Positions 51,947 to 62,017 are shown, counted from the stretch's first letter. The stretch: 64,000 bases of DNA from Stagnihabitans tardus (GCF_009925085.1 NZ_JAABNR010000012.1:98341-162340); one strand, 5' to 3'. Made by a program: numbers and translations. Notes: generated by a model not told the origin, from the letters alone.

Positions 51947-52939
51947 ATGGACCAAACCCGCGCGCCCCATATCCCCGTTCTCTTGAAGCCGATCCTGACC
52001 CTCTGCGCCCCGATCCAGGGCCTTTGGGTCGATGGCACTTTCGGGGCAGGGGGCTATTCCCGGGGGCTGCTCGATGCGGGCGCCCGCGTGATCGGCATCG
52101 ACCGCGACCCGCTCGCCCATCAGATGGCCGCGCCCTGGGCCAAGGACTATCCCGGCCTGCGCCTCGCTCTGGGCACCTTCTCGGACCTTGACGAGATCGC
52201 GGGCGAAAAAGTCGATGGCGTGGTCCTCGACCTCGGCGTCTCCTCGATGCAGATCGACCAGGCCGAGCGCGGCTTCTCCTTCCAGAAGGACGGCCCCCTC
52301 GACATGCGGATGAGCCAGGAAGGCCCCACCGCCGCCGACCTGGTGAACGAGGCTTCCGAGGACCATATCGCCGACGTGCTCTTCCACTTCGGCGAAGAGC
52401 GCGCCGCCCGCCGCATGGCCCGCGCCATCGTCGAGGCCCGCGCCAAGCAGCCCTTCACCACCACTCTGCAACTGGCCGAAGTCATCGCCCGCTGCCTGCC
52501 GCGCCCGAAACCTGGCCAAAGCCATCCCGCGACCCGCGCCTTCCAAGGGCTCCGCATCGCCGTCAACGCCGAGTTCGACCAGCTCGCCCAAGGGCTTGCG
52601 GCGGCCGAGCGCGCGTTGAAACCCGGCGGGCTCCTCGCCGTCGTGACCTTCCACTCGCTGGAAGACCGCGTGGTGAAACGCTATTTCCAGCAGGCCTCCG
52701 GTCAGGAGGGCAATGCCAACCGCTATGCCCCCATGACCGCCCAGGTCACCCCGCGCTTTACCCTCGTCACCAAGAAAGCCGTCGAGGCCGACGCGGAGGA
52801 ACTCTCCCTCAACCCCCGCGCCCGCTCTGCCCGCCTGCGCATCGCGCGCCGCACCGAGGCGCCCGCCAAGGCGCCAAAGGCCGACGACATCGACCTGCCG
52901 CAAACCCCTGACAAACCCACCCGCAAGAAATCCCGGTAG
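51947..52939 (+). CDS. rsmH: 16S rRNA (cytosine(1402)-N(4))-methyltransferase
   Basis: 330-residue SAM-dependent methyltransferase acting on the ribosomal decoding site. [10 protein letters not shown] at the start, SAM-binding [16 protein letters not shown] near residue 26 and [15 protein letters not shown] near 90 are present, as is the late [16 protein letters not shown] near 230. A Lys/Pro-rich tail is usual in this family's alphaproteobacterial members. One base separates it from ftsL. Confidence 0.96.
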   Translation: MDQTRAPHIPVLLKPILTLCAPIQGLWVDGTFGAGGYSRGLLDAGARVIGIDRDPLAHQMAAPWAKDYPGLRLALGTFSDLDEIAGEKVDGVVLDLGVSSMQIDQAERGFSFQKDGPLDMRMSQEGPTAADLVNEASEDHIADVLFHFGEERAARRMARAIVEARAKQPFTTTLQLAEVIARCLPRPKPGQSHPATRAFQGLRIAVNAEFDQLAQGLAAAERALKPGGLLAVVTFHSLEDRVVKRYFQQASGQEGNANRYAPMTAQVTPRFTLVTKKAVEADAEELSLNPRARSARLRIARRTEAPAKAPKADDIDLPQTPDKPTRKKSR

Positions 52940-52940
52940 A

Positions 52941-53291
52941 ATGCGTCCGCTGCTCTATATCCTCCCCTTTTTCGCCGTCATGGGCCTGGCTTTCTGGGCC
53001 TATCACGAGAATTACGCGACCCAGGGCCAGCTGAAACAGATGGGGCGGCTGCAGGACGAGATCGGGCGGCTGCGCGATGAAATCGCCATGCAAAAGGCCG
53101 AATGGGCTTACCTCAACCGCCCCTCCCGCCTGCGCGACCTGGCCGCGATCAACTTCGACCGCCTGGGCCTCATGCCCATCGAGCCCGCGCAACTGGGCCT
53201 CGCCACCCAGGTCACCATGCCCCCGGCGGGCCCCCTGGTCGTCACCGGCACCACCATGACCTCCGCCAGCGACGAGGAGCAGATCCCGTGA
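52941..53291 (+). CDS. ftsL: cell division protein FtsL
   Basis: 116-residue bitopic protein. MRPLLYILPFFAVMGLAFWA is the membrane segment; the periplasmic part has a heptad-like LKQMGRLQDEIGRLRDEIAM (in part) coiled coil. FtsL links FtsB/FtsQ to the FtsWI synthase in the divisome. Sequence conservation is low, so the name rests on size, topology and its place between rsmH and ftsI. Its TGA overlaps the ftsI GTG. Confidence 0.88.
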   Translation: MRPLLYILPFFAVMGLAFWAYHENYATQGQLKQMGRLQDEIGRLRDEIAMQKAEWAYLNRPSRLRDLAAINFDRLGLMPIEPAQLGLATQVTMPPAGPLVVTGTTMTSASDEEQIP

Positions 53292-55090
53292 TCCGCACGC
53301 CGCTCCGCCCCCTCGCCCGCATCCTCGACGCCCGCGCCCGCGGCCAGAACCCCGACACGATCGAGGCCGCCAACCTCGCCGCCCGCCACGAAGAGATGAA
53401 GGACCGCGCCCGGCTCCAGGCCGAGCGCCGCCTGCGCTTTCTCGCGCTTGGCTTCATCGTCGCCTTTTCCGTCATCGCGCTCCGCATGGGCACGCTGGCC
53501 GCCACCGAGCCCTCCGAGCTTGGCACCACCTCCTCGGGCTCCGAGATCACCGCGCAGCGCGCCGATATCCTGGACCGCAAGGGCCGGATCCTGGCGACCA
53601 ACATGATGACCCATTCGCTTTACGTCCAGACCGCCGACCTCGTCGATCCGGCCCGGACGGCAAGCGAACTCGCCCGAATCTTCCCCGACCTCGACGCCGA
53701 GACGATGCTGCGCCGCTTCACCGATGGCCGCAGCTTCCTTTGGGTCAAGAAGGTCCTTAGCCCCGAACAAATGCAAGAGGTCCACGAGATCGGCGATCCG
53801 GGCCTCTATTTCGGCCCGCGCGAGATGCGGCTTTATCCCAATGGCCACCTCGCCGCCCATATCCTCGGCGGCTCGGCCTTCGGCAACGAGGGCGTGGACA
53901 GCGCCGAGGTCATCGGCACGGCGGGCATCGAAAAGGCGCTGGACACGCGGCTCCGCGACCCTGCCCAGTCCAACACCCCCCTGCAGCTTTCCATCGACCT
54001 GACGCTTCAGGCCAATGTCGAAGAGGTGCTGGGCACGGCGATGAAGACCCTGAACGCCAAGGGCGCGGCGGCGATCCTGATGGACACCCATACCGGCGAG
54101 ATCCTCGCCCTGGCCTCCTTGCCCGACTTCGACCCCAACGACCGCCCCGCCCCCGCCCTGACCGGAGACCCTTCGGAAAGCCCGCTCTTCAACCGTTCCG
54201 TCCAGGGCGTCTATGAACTGGGCTCGACCTTCAAGATCTTCGCCGTGGCCCAGGCCATGGACCTGGGGCTGATCAACGAAAACACGGAAATCGACACCAA
54301 GCAGCCCTTCGTCTACGACGGTTTCCGCATCAACGAATTCGACAACCACAATTACGGCCCGACCTTGCCCGCCTGGGAAGTCATCGCGGTCTCCTCCAAC
54401 ATCGGCTCCGCCCACCTCGGCCTGATGATCGGCGGAGAGCGCCAGCAGGCCTTCCTGCGCACCCTTGGCCTCTTGGACCCGCCCAAGGTCGAACTCGCCG
54501 AGGCCCCCGGCGCCCGCGCGCTCGTGCCCAAGAACTGGTCGGGCATCGTCACGGTGACGGCCTCCTATGGCCACGGGATTTCGACCTCGCTGATGAACCT
54601 GGCCGCCGCCTATGCGACCTTGGGCAATGGCGGGCTCAAGATCACGCCGACGCTGATCCACAGCGATACCCATACGCCCGGCCCCCGCGTGGTCTCCGAG
54701 GACACCGCCCTGGCCGCCGTCCGCATGATGCGCAAGGTGGTCACCGACGGGACCGCGACCTTCGCCGATGTGCCGGGTTACGGCGTGGCGGGCAAGACCG
54801 GGACCGCCGAAAAGCCCAAGAAGAACGGCAAGGGCTATGATGCCGACAAGGTGATCAACACCTTCGCCAGCGTCTTCCCGGCCGACAACCCGAAATATGT
54901 GCTGATCGTCACCCTGGACGAGCCCGTCGAGACCGCAGGCTCCAAGCCCCGCCGCACCGCAGGCTATACCGCCGTCCCCGTGGCCGGAGAGATCATCCGC
55001 CGCATCGGCCCCCTGGTGGGCTTGCGTCCGGACGGAGAAAACCCCATGGGAACGCTCGTTGCCTACAAGGACCCCGTGGCCCAGGAATGA
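53288..55090 (+). CDS. ftsI: division-specific peptidoglycan transpeptidase (PBP3/FtsI)
   Basis: 600-residue class B penicillin-binding protein. One membrane segment lies at about residues 48-70 (FLALGFIVAFSVIALRMG). The pedestal domain includes AQRADILDRKGRILATNM. The transpeptidase motifs are intact: active-site STFK in YELGSTFKIF near residue 313, SSN in AVSSNIGSAHLG near 371, and KTGTAE near 504. The GTG start at 53288 overlaps the ftsL stop (GTGA); the TGA overlaps the murE ATG. Confidence 0.96.
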   Translation: MIRTPLRPLARILDARARGQNPDTIEAANLAARHEEMKDRARLQAERRLRFLALGFIVAFSVIALRMGTLAATEPSELGTTSSGSEITAQRADILDRKGRILATNMMTHSLYVQTADLVDPARTASELARIFPDLDAETMLRRFTDGRSFLWVKKVLSPEQMQEVHEIGDPGLYFGPREMRLYPNGHLAAHILGGSAFGNEGVDSAEVIGTAGIEKALDTRLRDPAQSNTPLQLSIDLTLQANVEEVLGTAMKTLNAKGAAAILMDTHTGEILALASLPDFDPNDRPAPALTGDPSESPLFNRSVQGVYELGSTFKIFAVAQAMDLGLINENTEIDTKQPFVYDGFRINEFDNHNYGPTLPAWEVIAVSSNIGSAHLGLMIGGERQQAFLRTLGLLDPPKVELAEAPGARALVPKNWSGIVTVTASYGHGISTSLMNLAAAYATLGNGGLKITPTLIHSDTHTPGPRVVSEDTALAAVRMMRKVVTDGTATFADVPGYGVAGKTGTAEKPKKNGKGYDADKVINTFASVFPADNPKYVLIVTLDEPVETAGSKPRRTAGYTAVPVAGEIIRRIGPLVGLRPDGENPMGTLVAYKDPVAQE

Positions 55091-56529
55091 CCCCAGCACC
55101 TCGCCCCCTCTCCTCTTTGGGCCTCTCCGCAAGGGGAGGTCTTGATCCTGTCATCACCGGGATCACCGCCGACAGCCGGGCCGTGAAGCCCGGCTTTCTC
55201 TTCGCAGCCCTTCCCGGCGTGGCCGTCCATGGCGCGACCTATGCCATGGCGGCGTTGGAACGCGGCGCGGCGGCCGTCCTGACCGATGCCAAGGGCGCGG
55301 CGCTCTTCCAGGGCCCGACCGTCGTGGCCGAGGACCCGCGCGAGGCCCTGGCCCGCGCGGCCGCCCTCTGGTTCGGCGCCCAGCCCGCCACCATGGTCGC
55401 GGTCACGGGGACCAACGGCAAGACCTCGACCGCGACCTTCTGCCGCCAGATCTGGAACCTCCTCGGCCATGCCGCCATCAACATCGGCACCACCGGGGTC
55501 GAGGGCTCCTGGGCCGCGCCCTCGTCGCATACGACCCCCGACCCCGTGACGCTGCACGCGATGCTGGCCGCAGCCGCCGAGGCCGGCGTGACCCATGCCG
55601 CGATGGAGGCCTCCTCCCACGGCCTCGACCAGCGCCGCCTCGATGGCGTGCGGCTCAAGGCCGGGGGCTGGACCAACTTCACGCAAGACCACCTCGACTA
55701 TCACAAGACCTTCGAGGCCTATTTCGCCGCCAAGGCCGCGCTCTTCACCCGGGTTCTGCCGCCCGAGGCCGTGGCCGTCCTGAACCTCGAAGACCCCGCT
55801 TTGGCCGATTTCCACCCGCCGCAAAGCCTGCTGACCGTGGGCAAGCATGAGGCCGACCTTCACATCCTGGGTCAGCGTTACGACGCCACGGGCCAGGACC
55901 TGCGGGTGAGCTTCCGCGGCGTGACCCATCAGCTCCGCCTGAACCTCATCGGCGGTTTCCAGGCCGAGAATGTCCTGATGGCCGCGGGCCTCGTCATCGC
56001 CGCCGGAGAGAAACCCGGCGATGTCTTCGCCGTCCTCCCCCAACTGACCGGCGTGCGCGGGAGGATGCAACTCGCCGCCACCCGCCGCAATGGCGCGACG
56101 GTTTTCGTCGACTACGCCCATACCCCCGACGCCATCGAGACCGCGCTTCAAGCGCTCCGCCCCCATGTCATGGGCCGCATCGTCGTGGTCTTCGGCGCGG
56201 GCGGAGACCGCGACACGACCAAGCGCCCCCTGATGGGCGCCGCCGCCGCGAAATGGGCCGATGTTGCAATAGTGACAGACGACAACCCCCGCAGCGAGGA
56301 GCCCGCCCTGATCCGTGCAGCAATTCTGCAAGCCGCCCCCGAGGCCACCGAGGTCGGAGACCGCGCTGAAGCCATCCTGCGCGGCGTCGATGCCCTCGGC
56401 CCGGGCGACGCTTTGCTCATCGCCGGCAAGGGGCACGAGACGGGCCAGGTCATCAAGGGCGACATCTATCCCTTCGACGACGTCGAACAGGCCTCGATTG
56501 CCGTAGCAGCCCTGGATGGAGTGATATGA
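55087..56529 (+). CDS. murE: UDP-MurNAc-L-Ala-D-Glu:meso-diaminopimelate ligase
   Basis: 480-residue Mur ligase adding the third residue of the stem peptide. ATP-binding TGTNGKTSTATF near residue 108, DFTQDHLDYH-type motif (NFTQDHLDYHKTF) near 197, and DDNPRSEEP near 398, the signature of meso-DAP-adding rather than lysine-adding MurE. Overlaps ftsI and murF by four bases each. Confidence 0.96.
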   Translation: MTPAPRPLSSLGLSARGGLDPVITGITADSRAVKPGFLFAALPGVAVHGATYAMAALERGAAAVLTDAKGAALFQGPTVVAEDPREALARAAALWFGAQPATMVAVTGTNGKTSTATFCRQIWNLLGHAAINIGTTGVEGSWAAPSSHTTPDPVTLHAMLAAAAEAGVTHAAMEASSHGLDQRRLDGVRLKAGGWTNFTQDHLDYHKTFEAYFAAKAALFTRVLPPEAVAVLNLEDPALADFHPPQSLLTVGKHEADLHILGQRYDATGQDLRVSFRGVTHQLRLNLIGGFQAENVLMAAGLVIAAGEKPGDVFAVLPQLTGVRGRMQLAATRRNGATVFVDYAHTPDAIETALQALRPHVMGRIVVVFGAGGDRDTTKRPLMGAAAAKWADVAIVTDDNPRSEEPALIRAAILQAAPEATEVGDRAEAILRGVDALGPGDALLIAGKGHETGQVIKGDIYPFDDVEQASIAVAALDGVI

Positions 56530-57962
56530 CGCTCTGGACCCATACCGATGCCGCCCTCGCCACCGGGGGCCAGGCGACCAAGCCCTGGAGCGCAACCGGC
56601 GTCTCCATCGACACCCGCACGCTGCAACCCGGCGACCTCTTCATCGCGCTGAAGGATATCCGCGACGGCCATGACTTCGTGGCGACCGCGCTCGCCAAAG
56701 GCGCCGCCGCCGCCATGGTCTCTTATATCCCCACCGGGCTCCCCCCCGACGCGCCGCTCCTCATCGTGCCGGAAGTCCTCGCAGCCCTCACCGCGCTCGG
56801 CGCCGCAGGCCGCGCGCGGTCAGACGCCCGGGTCATCGGCGTCACCGGCTCCGTCGGCAAGACCTCGACCAAGGAGATGCTGCGCGCCATCCTGCAAGGC
56901 CAGGGCCGCACCCATGCCGCCGAGGCCTCCTACAACAACCACTGGGGCGTGCCCCTCACCCTCGCCCGCCTGCCGCAAGACGCCGATTTCGCCGTCATCG
57001 AGATCGGCATGAACCACCCCGGCGAAATCGCCCCCCTCTCCCGCCTCGCCCGCCCCCATGTCGCGATGATCACCACCGTGGGCCCGGCGCATCTGGAGGC
57101 CTTCGGCTCCATCGAGGGCATCGCCGCCGAGAAGGCCGCGATATGCGAGGGGCTGGAGCCCGGCGGCACCGCCGTCCTGCCCGAGGGCCTGACCGTCACG
57201 CCGATCCTGCTTGCCGCCGCCGACGAGGCCCGGGCCCAGATCATCACCTTCGGCGCCGAAAAGGGCGCCTATATCCTCGCCTCGACCCAGCTCTGCGGCA
57301 CCGCCACCATCACCCGCGCCCAGACCCCCAGCGGAGAGCGCCTCTTCAAGGTCCTCTCCCCCGGCCGTCACTTCGCGCTGAACGGGCTCGCGGCCCTGGC
57401 GGTCGCCGATGCCCTGGGGCTGGACCCGGCCATCGCCGCCGCCGACCTCGGCCGCTGGGAGCCGCCTGCGGGCCGGGGCCTCCGCGAACATATCCTCCTC
57501 GATTCGCTCGAGGACCAGGGTTTCGACCTGATCGACGACGCCTTCAACTCCAACCCCGCCTCTCTGGCCGCCGCGCTGGATGTCCTGATCGAGGCCCAGC
57601 CCCAGGACGGGCCGGGCCGCTTCTCCAAGGGCCGCCGCATCGCGATCCTGGGCGACATGCTGGAGCTCGGGCCCACCGAGCTTGACCTTCACGCGGCTGT
57701 GGCCCGCCATCCGGGCCTCGCCTCCATCGCGCAGATCCATTGCGTCGGGCCCCGCATGCGCGCGCTTCATGCCCAGCTGCCGCGCAACCAGCGCGGCGAA
57801 TGGGTCGAGACTGCCGCCGAGCTTCTGCCGCGGCTGCGCGGTCTGGTCGATGCGGGCGATGTCGTTCTGGTCAAGGGGTCCAAGGGGATCAAGGTCTCGA
57901 CCCTGGTTGACGGGTTCCGCAAAATGGGTCAGAGAGCCCAACCGGTTTTCGGAGGGGAATGA
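56526..57962 (+). CDS. murF: UDP-MurNAc-tripeptide:D-alanyl-D-alanine ligase
   Basis: 478-residue Mur ligase that adds D-Ala-D-Ala. VSIDTRTLQPGDLFIAL near residue 28 (UDP-site), ATP-binding GVTGSVGKTSTKEML near 107, YNNHWGVPLTLARLP near 137 and DAFNSNPASLAAAL near 338 are all typical. It follows murE with an ATGA overlap and mraY begins at the next base after its stop. Confidence 0.96.
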   Translation: MTLWTHTDAALATGGQATKPWSATGVSIDTRTLQPGDLFIALKDIRDGHDFVATALAKGAAAAMVSYIPTGLPPDAPLLIVPEVLAALTALGAAGRARSDARVIGVTGSVGKTSTKEMLRAILQGQGRTHAAEASYNNHWGVPLTLARLPQDADFAVIEIGMNHPGEIAPLSRLARPHVAMITTVGPAHLEAFGSIEGIAAEKAAICEGLEPGGTAVLPEGLTVTPILLAAADEARAQIITFGAEKGAYILASTQLCGTATITRAQTPSGERLFKVLSPGRHFALNGLAALAVADALGLDPAIAAADLGRWEPPAGRGLREHILLDSLEDQGFDLIDDAFNSNPASLAAALDVLIEAQPQDGPGRFSKGRRIAILGDMLELGPTELDLHAAVARHPGLASIAQIHCVGPRMRALHAQLPRNQRGEWVETAAELLPRLRGLVDAGDVVLVKGSKGIKVSTLVDGFRKMGQRAQPVFGGE

Positions 57963-59045
57963 ATGCTCTATCTCATGACGGAATTCGCCGATGGCGGCGG
58001 GCTCTTCAACCTCTTCAAATACATCACCTTCCGCGCGGGCCTGGCCTTCATGACCGCGCTTCTCTTCGGCTTCGTCTTCGGCCGGCCGCTCATCGACCTC
58101 TTGCGCCGCAAGCAGGGCAAGGGCCAGCCGATCCGCGATGACGGGCCGCAGAGCCACCTGTCCAAGGCGGGGACGCCGACCATGGGGGGGCTTCTGATCC
58201 TCTCGGCCCTGATGTTCTCGACCCTGGTCTGGGCGCGGCTCGACAATCCCTATATCTGGATCGTCATGCTGGTGACCCTGGGCTTCGGCCTGATCGGCTT
58301 TGCCGATGACTATGCCAAGGTGACCAAGCAGAACACCAAGGGCGTCTCGGGCCGGGTGCGGATGCTCCTGGGGCTTCTGATCGCGGCGCTGGCGACCTAT
58401 GCGGCGGCGCGCTTCCACCCGGCGGGGCTGACGAATGAGCTTGCCCTGCCGGTGCTCAAGGATGTGCTGATCAACCTTGGGTATTTCTTCATCCCCTTCG
58501 GCATGCTGGTCATCGTGGGCTCGGCCAATGCGGTCAACCTGACCGATGGGCTGGACGGGTTGGCCATCATGCCGGTGATGATCGCGGGGGCGACCCTGGG
58601 GGTGATCTCTTACGTCGTGGGCAACTACAATTTCGCCGACTATCTCGGCGTGCATTTCGTCCCCGGCACCGGCGAGATCCTGATCTTCGCCGCCGCCCTC
58701 TTCGGCGCGGGCCTGGGCTTCCTGTGGTATAATGCGCCGCCCGCCGCGGTCTTCATGGGCGACACGGGGTCCCTGGCCCTCGGCGGCGCCTTGGGCGCCA
58801 TCGCCGTCTGCATCAAGCACGAGATCGTCCTGGCCGTGGTCGGCGGCCTGTTTGTCGTCGAGGCCCTGTCGGTGATCATCCAGGTCCTCTACTACAAGCG
58901 CACCAAGAAGCGCATCTTCCTGATGGCCCCGATCCACCACCATTTCGAAAAGCGCGGCTGGGCCGAGCCGCAGATCGTCATCCGCTTCTGGATCATCTCG
59001 CTGATCCTGGCGATGATCGGCCTGGCCACGCTCAAGGTCCGCTGA
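57963..59045 (+). CDS. mraY: phospho-MurNAc-pentapeptide transferase
   Basis: 360-residue inner-membrane enzyme with about ten hydrophobic segments that makes lipid I. Catalytic motifs: [15 protein letters not shown] near residue 117, [13 protein letters not shown] near 188-200 (catalytic Asp), [14 protein letters not shown] near 263 and [12 protein letters not shown] near 320. The length equals E. coli MraY. It is the last dcw gene before gloA on the other strand; the order normally continues with murD elsewhere, so the cluster appears split or rearranged here. Confidence 0.97.
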   Translation: MLYLMTEFADGGGLFNLFKYITFRAGLAFMTALLFGFVFGRPLIDLLRRKQGKGQPIRDDGPQSHLSKAGTPTMGGLLILSALMFSTLVWARLDNPYIWIVMLVTLGFGLIGFADDYAKVTKQNTKGVSGRVRMLLGLLIAALATYAAARFHPAGLTNELALPVLKDVLINLGYFFIPFGMLVIVGSANAVNLTDGLDGLAIMPVMIAGATLGVISYVVGNYNFADYLGVHFVPGTGEILIFAAALFGAGLGFLWYNAPPAAVFMGDTGSLALGGALGAIAVCIKHEIVLAVVGGLFVVEALSVIIQVLYYKRTKKRIFLMAPIHHHFEKRGWAEPQIVIRFWIISLILAMIGLATLKVR

Positions 59046-59049
59046 AGGC

Positions 59050-59132
59050 CCGGGTGGCACCGCGCCGCAAGACCCGAGCCGGTTGGCCGCAGGCCAGAGG
59101 CGAGATGAAAGCAATGCGGCGCAGCCGCGCAA
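59050..59132. repeat. dispersed intergenic repeat, copy 2 (inverted)
   Basis: Reverse complement of the block at 13493-13575, with shared core GAGCCGGTTGGCCGCAGGCC and AGAGGCGAGATGAAAGCAAT. It lies between the convergent mraY and gloA genes. Confidence 0.6.
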
Positions 59133-59169
59133 TTTGGAGCAGGGCGGGGCCAAGGCCCCGCCCTGTCGC

Positions 59170-59598
59170 TTACCAGTGCCCGGTATTGCCCATCGAGGCC
59201 CAGGGTTCCGCCGGGGCGAGGCTTTCCCCCGCCTGCAAGATCTCGATCGAGACATTGTCGGGCGAGCGGACGAAGGCCATATGCCCATCGCGCGGCGGCC
59301 GGTTGATCACCACGCCGGCCGCCTGCAGCTTGGCGCAGGTCTCGTAGATATTGTCGACCTCATAGGCCAGGTGGCCGAAGTGGCGGCTGTCACTCGGCAG
59401 GCCGGTATCGCCATCCCAGTTGAAGGTCAGCTCCACCGGCGCCTCGGGCTGGCCGGGCGGGGCCATGAAAACCAGGCTGAAGCGGCCCTTGTCATTGTCA
59501 TAGCGCCGGATCTCCTCCAGCCCCAGAAGCCGGTAGAATTCCATCGACTTCTCCAGGTCCAGGACCCGGACCATCGTGTGCAGATATTTCAACGCCAT
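59170..59598 (-). CDS. gloA: lactoylglutathione lyase (glyoxalase I)
   Basis: 142-residue metalloenzyme that turns the methylglyoxal-glutathione adduct into S-lactoylglutathione. It reads YLHTMVRVLDLEKSMEFYRL at the start (metal His in LHTM), ELTFNWD near residue 57 (metal Glu), HFGHLAYEVDNIY near 73 and SIEILQAGE near 121. One vicinal-oxygen-chelate pair, normal length. Confidence 0.94.
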   Translation of the reverse strand: MALKYLHTMVRVLDLEKSMEFYRLLGLEEIRRYDNDKGRFSLVFMAPPGQPEAPVELTFNWDGDTGLPSDSRHFGHLAYEVDNIYETCAKLQAAGVVINRPPRDGHMAFVRSPDNVSIEILQAGESLAPAEPWASMGNTGHW

Positions 59599-59654
59599 CG
59601 CGCAATCTCCCTTTTCTGAGCGAAACCTAGGCCGCGGCCCCGGCTTTGACCAGA

Positions 59655-60965
59655 TCAGAAGCGCGAGCGGATCGTCAGGGCCAGGCCAAGGCTCTCGGTG
59701 TCATGGATCAGGCTGTTGGAATTGCCCCGCGCCCAGTTGACCGCAAGCACCGGGGCGAAGCCCAGCCAGGAGGCGCGGGTGATCTCGGCCTCGAGGCTGG
59801 CGCGCAGTCGCCCTTCGGTCCGTCCCGAGCGGTAATTCGCCCCGTTCACGCCCAGATGCGCGGCAAGAGCCATGCCGCCCAGGGGCCGCGCCGCCTGCCA
59901 GTCCAGCGAGAGCCCCGCCTCCTGCCGCGCCACCGTATCCTCGCCCGACCGCGCCGCCATGAGGCTGGCCCCCAGCGCCCATTGGTCGCCGCCCGGCCCG
60001 TTCAGCGCATAGGTGACCGCAATCCGCCCCTGGCTCGAGGAGGCCCCGGGCTGGTCCAGCCGCATCTCCCGCGTCAGGCTAAGGCTGAAGCTCGCCTCCC
60101 CCGGCCCGATCTCGCGCGAAAGCGTCCCCGTCAGCCCCAGCGTCGCGCTGAGATCCGCCCCGCCATACCAGTTCCGCCCGAGGTCCAGCGCCAGCTTGTC
60201 GCCGCCCCGCATCTTGCGCGCAATCCCCAGGCCCAGGTGCAGGAAATCAAGGTCTCCCTCCTGCGCGCCCAAAGCCTTGGCCTCCGCCGACAAGGCCGCA
60301 CCCGAGCGCTGGAGCCCGAAGGTCAGCGCCGTCTCGCCCCCGGGGTCCGCCGCCAGCCGGTAATCGCCCTGAACCCCAAGGCTCCAGCCCAGGCCCGAAA
60401 GCGAGGTCAGACGGGCGGGCAGGGGGAAGCTCACCCCCATCAGCTCGACGCTGTCGACCTTCGCGCCGCCATTCACATTGTCCGAGGGCTGCAACGCCAG
60501 GTCGAAGCGCAGCGCCAGTGGCGTCTCGCCCCGGACATAGCGCAGATCCTGCAAAGCCTGCGCCCCCGCCGCCCCCGAGGGCGCATTCTGCACCGCCTGC
60601 CGCAGCCAATACTGCGCCCGCAGCCGGTGACCCTGCAAGGACAGCGCCTGGGCCAGGGCCGTCGCCGCCGCATAGCGCGGACCCTTGCCCTCGGCCAGGC
60701 GCCAGGCCCGCCGCGCGGCCTCGGCACTTTCCGGATAGCGCCCCTTCATCCGCAAGCCCTGCGCCCGCAGGATCAGCGCGCCCACATCGCCCGCATCGCG
60801 CCGCAGCAGCGCCTCGGCAACCCCAAGCGCCTGGTCGGCAAAGCCCCGCTGCAAGGCCGCCTCGCCAAAGGCCAAAAGCTCGGGCGCCCGCATCTGCACG
60901 GGCTCCGCCCCGGCCGAGACCCCGCCCAGGGCCAGGGCCAGGGCCAGAACCAGCCGCCGCGCCAT
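59655..60965 (-). CDS. Slam-like outer-membrane protein (DUF560), type XI secretion
   Basis: 436-residue protein with a signal peptide (cut near GVSAGA, residue 20), a TPR-like helical domain (about residues 25-140, with RRDAGDVGALILRAQGLRMK) and a C-terminal beta barrel of about 290 residues ending in SRF, a typical barrel end. The junction LQPSDNVNGGAKVD resembles the start of the DUF560 barrel of Slam proteins, which move lipoproteins across the outer membrane to the cell surface. The gene overlaps its upstream lipoprotein gene by one base. Client transport is inferred from this pairing. Confidence 0.8.
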   Translation of the reverse strand: MARRLVLALALALGGVSAGAEPVQMRAPELLAFGEAALQRGFADQALGVAEALLRRDAGDVGALILRAQGLRMKGRYPESAEAARRAWRLAEGKGPRYAAATALAQALSLQGHRLRAQYWLRQAVQNAPSGAAGAQALQDLRYVRGETPLALRFDLALQPSDNVNGGAKVDSVELMGVSFPLPARLTSLSGLGWSLGVQGDYRLAADPGGETALTFGLQRSGAALSAEAKALGAQEGDLDFLHLGLGIARKMRGGDKLALDLGRNWYGGADLSATLGLTGTLSREIGPGEASFSLSLTREMRLDQPGASSSQGRIAVTYALNGPGGDQWALGASLMAARSGEDTVARQEAGLSLDWQAARPLGGMALAAHLGVNGANYRSGRTEGRLRASLEAEITRASWLGFAPVLAVNWARGNSNSLIHDTESLGLALTIRSRF

Positions 60966-62017
60966 TACTGGCGATACAGGATGAAGCCGCCCGTCTCGCG
61001 CAGGGTGACGCTGTCGATCTGCGAAGTCACGACGATGACCCCCACGACCTCGTCCGCATCATCGCCCGAAACCACGGCGTAATACTTGCCCTCTTCGAAG
61101 CCCTGCGCCCCGCCACCCTGCTTGGGGATCGTCGAGGTCAGATCGCCCTCGATCTCGCCATTGGCATCGATCACCCCGGGCCCGACCGAGAAATTCAGGA
61201 TCGGCAGCTCGGCGATCGCATTGGTCGTCAGGTTGTTGTCGTCGTTGATCTGGTCGACAATCGACTGCGTGATGTCATTGCCCGCCAGGTCGAAGATCCG
61301 CCGGTTCTCGACATAGCCCGTCACCCCGCCCGCCTTGTTCACCCCGCTGGCATTGGCGTTGAAGTCGTCGAAGTCGATGGCCATGGTCATGTCGCCCACC
61401 ACATAGGTCAGCTTCTCGCCATCCGCCGGAATCCCCTCGGCATCGCGCAGCGCCGTATAGGTCCCGGTGTAATTCGCCTGACCCGAGCCGGGCAGCGTCA
61501 CCCCGCTGGTGCGGCTGTAGATGAAGCCGCCGAAGCCATAGGGAATATAGGCCCCGGTGCGGACGATGGCGAACTGGCTGCGGCCCGTGGTCGAAACCCC
61601 GTAAAGCGCGCGATAGCTGAACTGGTCGATCAGCGCGCCCGTCTGGGCATCGGCATAGGTCGAAGAGGCCGCATAGGCCCGGACCTCGGTCGGCAAGGCG
61701 CCATCGGCGGCTGTGGTGCGCGCATAGACATTGTCGCCGTCGAAGGCCAGGTTGTCGACCGCGAAAGTGTCATTGGCCGCATCGTAATTGATCTGGTTGT
61801 CCTGGAAGGCGAAACCATTGCCGGTCACCTCATCCGTGGTGCCCTGGCCTTCCGCCTCGCGCCGGACGATGGCCCCGCTGGCCCGGGGCGCCGTGGTCCC
61901 CGGCAAGCTCGCGACCGAGCCCGCAGCCGAGCCGCCGCCCGCCCCAGCCGCGAATGGATTGCCGTCGCACCCGGTCAGAAGAGCCAGGGCCAGAACGGAA
62001 AGACGCAGCGCCTGCAT
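60965..62017 (-). CDS. TbpB-like surface lipoprotein, probable Slam client
   Basis: 350-residue lipoprotein. Signal MQALRLSVLALALLTGC with lipobox LTGC, then a Gly/Ser/Ala-rich tether (residues 20-45). The body is Gly/Asn/Thr/Asp-rich and beta-strand-like. The second half (about 170-350) contains SGQANYTGTYTALRDAEG and GEIEGDLTSTIPKQG, resembling the eight-stranded barrel domain of transferrin-binding-protein-like Slam clients, with GGxxG-type strands. AGGTGAGG lies before the ATG. The ligand is unknown; there is no evidence it binds transferrin. Confidence 0.75.
   Translation of the reverse strand: MQALRLSVLALALLTGCDGNPFAAGAGGGSAAGSVASLPGTTAPRASGAIVRREAEGQGTTDEVTGNGFAFQDNQINYDAANDTFAVDNLAFDGDNVYARTTAADGALPTEVRAYAASSTYADAQTGALIDQFSYRALYGVSTTGRSQFAIVRTGAYIPYGFGGFIYSRTSGVTLPGSGQANYTGTYTALRDAEGIPADGEKLTYVVGDMTMAIDFDDFNANASGVNKAGGVTGYVENRRIFDLAGNDITQSIVDQINDDNNLTTNAIAELPILNFSVGPGVIDANGEIEGDLTSTIPKQGGGAQGFEEGKYYAVVSGDDADEVVGVIVVTSQIDSVTLRETGGFILYRQ

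Noticed and set aside
51131..52903. 590-codon minus-strand frame over mraZ and rsmH
   Set aside because: Antisense shadow of well-supported genes in GC-rich DNA, without family motifs.
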